Assembly (NCBI RefSeq): GCF_016909175.1
Contig: NZ_JAFBFI010000002.1
Location: forward strand, 310,001-374,000
Direction of reading: 5' to 3'
Origin: Peribacillus deserti
GTDB taxonomy: Bacteria > Bacillota > Bacilli > Bacillales > DSM-1321
Length of the DNA stretch: 64,000 nucleotides
Positions 61,698-64,000 of this stretch are shown one piece after another. Below the pieces are notes generated by a model, which saw only the letters and a list, made by a program, of their open reading frames with translations, did no database searches and was not told the DNA's origin. Within the stretch, counting starts at the first letter, position 1, and each line of letters starts with the position of its first letter. The position numbers and the translations under genes are program-made.

Positions 61698-62825
61698 TTA
61701 TTGTGATCGAACAGGCGAAATAAGTTGAAGATGTGATGGGTCATGCAGCGGTTCAATGATAACTGGACGCATGGTGCCACCGAATTTTACTGATACATTT
61801 TCTCCGTTTATTACTTTTAAGGCATCCAGTAAATAACTGCCATCGACTGAAATACCAAAGTTTGTATCCCCTTCTATTTTTACATCCAATGTTTCTTGAA
61901 TGGCCCCTATTTGGGATGAATTAGAAGAAATTAGAATTTTAGAATCAGGCTGTATTTCCAAGTTTACATTGTTATTTCTCCATTCTCGTGCAAACAAACA
62001 AGTCCTATCAATACATTGGAGGAGCTTTCTTTTATCCAAAGTTACTTTTGTTTTTGGTTGTATTTGCATGATCCCTGCAATATTTGGAAAAACCCCTTCA
62101 ATTAACCGTGAATAAAGAGAAATCGAATTAATAATGAAAACGATGTAGTGTTCAGTAAAATGAATAGCTGTTTCACCGGATTCATGAGTGATTAATTTTG
62201 CTGCTTCAGCCATGTTCGAACCAGGAACTACCAATGAACCTTCTACATCCGAGTGTATATCAATTTTTTTAACAGCTAACCGATAAGAGTCTGTAGCAGA
62301 GAATATGAGAGAAGCTTCACTTACAGCTATATGAACTCCGGAAAGCACCGGTTTCAATTGATTTTTAGATACAGCAAAAACGGTTTGTTTTATTAAATCG
62401 ATCAACTGAAGCGCCGGAACGTGGAACGATTTTGCTTGTTCGACATTTGGTAGACTTGGATAGTCTGCAGGATTCCAGCCATTCAATCTGGATATTATTT
62501 CACCGGACTGTATGGTAACAGTGTGGCTTTCATTAACCTTAATTAATAGGTCACCGGGCATTTTTTTGATTAGTTCATATAAATATTTAGAGGGGATTAC
62601 AACACTGCCTGGTTGATAGATATCAAAAACCTTTGCCCCTTTTATACGGGCCGGGATTTTTTTCTCTATAGCTATTTCTGAATTACTTCCTATGAGCGTG
62701 ATGGCTTCCTTAGCTGCGATTAGTTTAATTCCTGCCAGAATCGGAATATTCGTATTTGGGGATACCGCTTTACTTACATCTGAAATTGCTTTGATAAACC
62801 ACTCGTTATTGATTGAAAATTCCAT
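61698..62825 (-). CDS. DNA polymerase III sliding clamp (DnaN paralogue)
   Basis: 375 residues, three clamp repeats. PGSVVIPSKYLYELIKKMPG, NGWNPADYPSLPN and ATDSYRLAVKKIDI mark the beta-clamp; it ends LQLISPVRSQ in place of the usual LILPVRT/Y hydrophobic-pocket tail. The locus lacks dnaA, recF and gyrB, so this is an extra clamp. Start after AAGGTGGATTAACTTC. It may serve repair or specialised replication. Confidence 0.9.
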   Translation of the reverse strand: MEFSINNEWFIKAISDVSKAVSPNTNIPILAGIKLIAAKEAITLIGSNSEIAIEKKIPARIKGAKVFDIYQPGSVVIPSKYLYELIKKMPGDLLIKVNESHTVTIQSGEIISRLNGWNPADYPSLPNVEQAKSFHVPALQLIDLIKQTVFAVSKNQLKPVLSGVHIAVSEASLIFSATDSYRLAVKKIDIHSDVEGSLVVPGSNMAEAAKLITHESGETAIHFTEHYIVFIINSISLYSRLIEGVFPNIAGIMQIQPKTKVTLDKRKLLQCIDRTCLFAREWRNNNVNLEIQPDSKILISSNSSQIGAIQETLDVKIEGDTNFGISVDGSYLLDALKVINGENVSVKFGGTMRPVIIEPLHDPSHLQLISPVRSQ

Positions 62826-62956
62826 GAAGTTAATCCACCTTAAGTTACTTTCTAATATAATTCGACACTATTTGTGCAAATCCTTTTATAGTGCTACCTT
62901 ATATAGGATTCCGCTTTTTAAAAACAAAAAGGATAAATGACAGAAGCGTTTTTTAT

Positions 62957-63505
62957 TTATTTGTAATTTGAGTTTAACCATTCCACTGCTTCTAATAAAT
63001 CAGCGGCGGCATAATCGAGTGCCACTTCACCCCAAAGTGCAAAAAATTCTTTGTTCTCATATTTCTTAAGCGCTTCTGCTCCTGCGCCCGTCTTTACTAA
63101 AATATTGATACAGTCTGCTTGTTCCGCAGCAACCATATCTGTCCATCTGTCTCCAATTACCACGCATTGTTTTAGGTTTAAACCATTTTCATCTACTGCT
63201 TGCAGAAGCATTCCAATCGATGGTTTTCTGCAGGTACATCCGTAAGTGTGTTGATGGGGACAAAGATATATTTGAACAAATCCAAAGCCTGTCAGTTCTT
63301 TTTGAAATTCCTCTAGGGAAGCCTTTCCCATTGAAATACCGGGTTGATTAGTGAAGGAAAAAAGCAGCTTTCCGGCTTTTTTTAATTGCAGCAGAGCGGT
63401 ATCTGCAGACGGAAATAACCTAAATTCCCCTGGATAGACCACATTACCGCTTCCTCCAATAGTCCCGTCCCTGTCAATAAATACAGCTTGTATGATTCCT
63501 GGCAT
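62957..63505 (-). CDS. HAD-IIIA phosphatase (GmhB-like)
   Basis: 182-residue HAD hydrolase: FIDRDGTIGG (nucleophile Asp), FSFTNQPGISMGK, CPHQHTYGCTCRKPSIGM with the zinc loop (C-x-H...C-x-C) and VIGDRWTDMVAAEQA (metal Asp). Structurally like histidinol-phosphatase and heptose-bisphosphatase GmhB. Substrate unknown. Start after TAGGGTGTGATAT. Confidence 0.85.
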   Translation of the reverse strand: MPGIIQAVFIDRDGTIGGSGNVVYPGEFRLFPSADTALLQLKKAGKLLFSFTNQPGISMGKASLEEFQKELTGFGFVQIYLCPHQHTYGCTCRKPSIGMLLQAVDENGLNLKQCVVIGDRWTDMVAAEQADCINILVKTGAGAEALKKYENKEFFALWGEVALDYAAADLLEAVEWLNSNYK

Positions 63506-63547
63506 ATATCACACCCTATGGCCATTTTTATTTACACTTATTTTTCA

Positions 63548-63913
63548 TTAATAGCCTGGGTTCTTCAGCTTGATATCTAAATACTTTTCAAAATTTAAAC
63601 TTCCAGAATAATAGCGAAGGAACCTTAGGAACTCCGCTTTAAATGTTTCTTCATATAATTCTCTCATGGCACATTCTCTTGGTGTTTCGTTCCCTTCTCT
63701 TCGGCCGGCCGGCAGCTCCCATTGCTTTCTCCAAATGTTGTAGCACAACAAAAATTTTCCTTTTGAATTTATTACGGCAAATGAGCCAGCCAATGGCCGA
63801 TATTTAGATATCTCAGCTTCTTGTATATGTAAGAAATCCAGAAACTGCAAACCATCATTTTTTAGAGTATTCAAATAATTAACCTCACGTTTATTTTTTC
63901 GATTAAAGAACAT
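63548..63913 (-). CDS. NUDIX hydrolase
   Basis: 121 residues. NUDIX box GRREGNETPRECAMRELYEE fits G-x5-E-x7-REUxEE. LLCYNIWRKQWELPAG precedes it. The segment after the box is only ~35 residues and does not resemble the normal C-terminus, so it may be shortened. ATG at 63913 has a weak site; a TTG at 63874 behind GTGAGGTTAATTAT is an alternative start. Substrate unknown. Confidence 0.75.
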   Translation of the reverse strand: MFFNRKNKREVNYLNTLKNDGLQFLDFLHIQEAEISKYRPLAGSFAVINSKGKFLLCYNIWRKQWELPAGRREGNETPRECAMRELYEETFKAEFLRFLRYYSGSLNFEKYLDIKLKNPGY

Positions 63914-64000
63914 TCAAGGAAAGAAGGATATAGGAAAATAGTTCAAGAATCTTTTAGATTCATACTAATTTTCCGAAAGAATAACCCTGCTGCAGCCAGA
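63914..64000. other. Right edge, no feature seen
   Basis: AT-rich 87 bp upstream of the NUDIX gene; nothing recognisable. Confidence 0.3.

Overview
The window is chromosomal DNA from a low-GC, endospore-forming member of the Bacillaceae. The evidence is five small acid-soluble spore protein genes or relatives (sspP, sspN, tlp, sspI), the Bacillus order acnA-yneN-sspN-tlp-...-yneP-yneQ-...-yneR-...-plsY-...-parE-parC, a complete yngJ-to-yngE leucine-degradation operon, strong GGAGG ribosome sites and many intrinsic terminators. I cannot name the species. No rRNA, tRNA, prophage, intact insertion sequence or CRISPR array is visible.

Layout. 0-9.4 kb: the 5' part of bioB under a BirA operator, a TetR regulator, two short-chain dehydrogenases (the second translationally coupled to an unusual QueA-like protein), an AbrB-type membrane protein, a DUF4003 protein, a MATE exporter and a Dph6-like ATP pyrophosphatase. 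9.5-13 kb: a bd-family quinol oxidase of the YthAB (bb') type and a divergent membrane protein with a Ser/Cys-rich tail. 13.3-21.8 kb: a seven-gene acyl-CoA/biotin carboxylase operon that would take isovaleryl-CoA to acetyl-CoA plus acetoacetate, with a TetR regulator whose start codon is abnormal. 21.8-23.6 kb: a staygreen (Mg-dechelatase family) homologue and a GalT/HIT-like protein. 23.7-42.8 kb: the housekeeping and sporulation block (topoisomerase IV, PlsY, aconitase, SASPs, SpoVK-like AAA protein). 42.8-51.9 kb: small accessory genes (MapB, FusB-type EF-G-binding protein, lipoprotein, formate/nitrite channel, DHFR) and many remnants. 51.9-57.4 kb: a selenium locus. 57.5-64 kb: small genes, an APH(6)-like kinase, a second DnaN clamp, a HAD phosphatase and a NUDIX protein.

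The most interesting region is the selenium locus. selA is intact. selD is itself a selenoprotein: an in-frame UGA lies at codon 18 in a conserved AG-U-GCK context. Convergent to the VWA relic lies a SelW/Rdx-type selenoprotein gene with a C-x-x-U redox motif that ordinary ORF calling would miss. Each UGA is followed at SECIS distance by a perfect hairpin with the same GUU loop. selB and tRNA-Sec are not in the window and must be elsewhere if the system works.

A second theme is gene decay. About ten short accessory genes (three VOC proteins, a GNAT, a staygreen protein, a VWA lipoprotein, OhrA and OppB remnants, and others) carry single-base frameshifts or nonsense codons, while all long or essential genes are intact. 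A third is non-coding structure: several intergenic gaps hold degenerate repeats with the same ~20-21 bp period but different sequences, and one gap holds a 127-bp GC-rich element with inverted ends.
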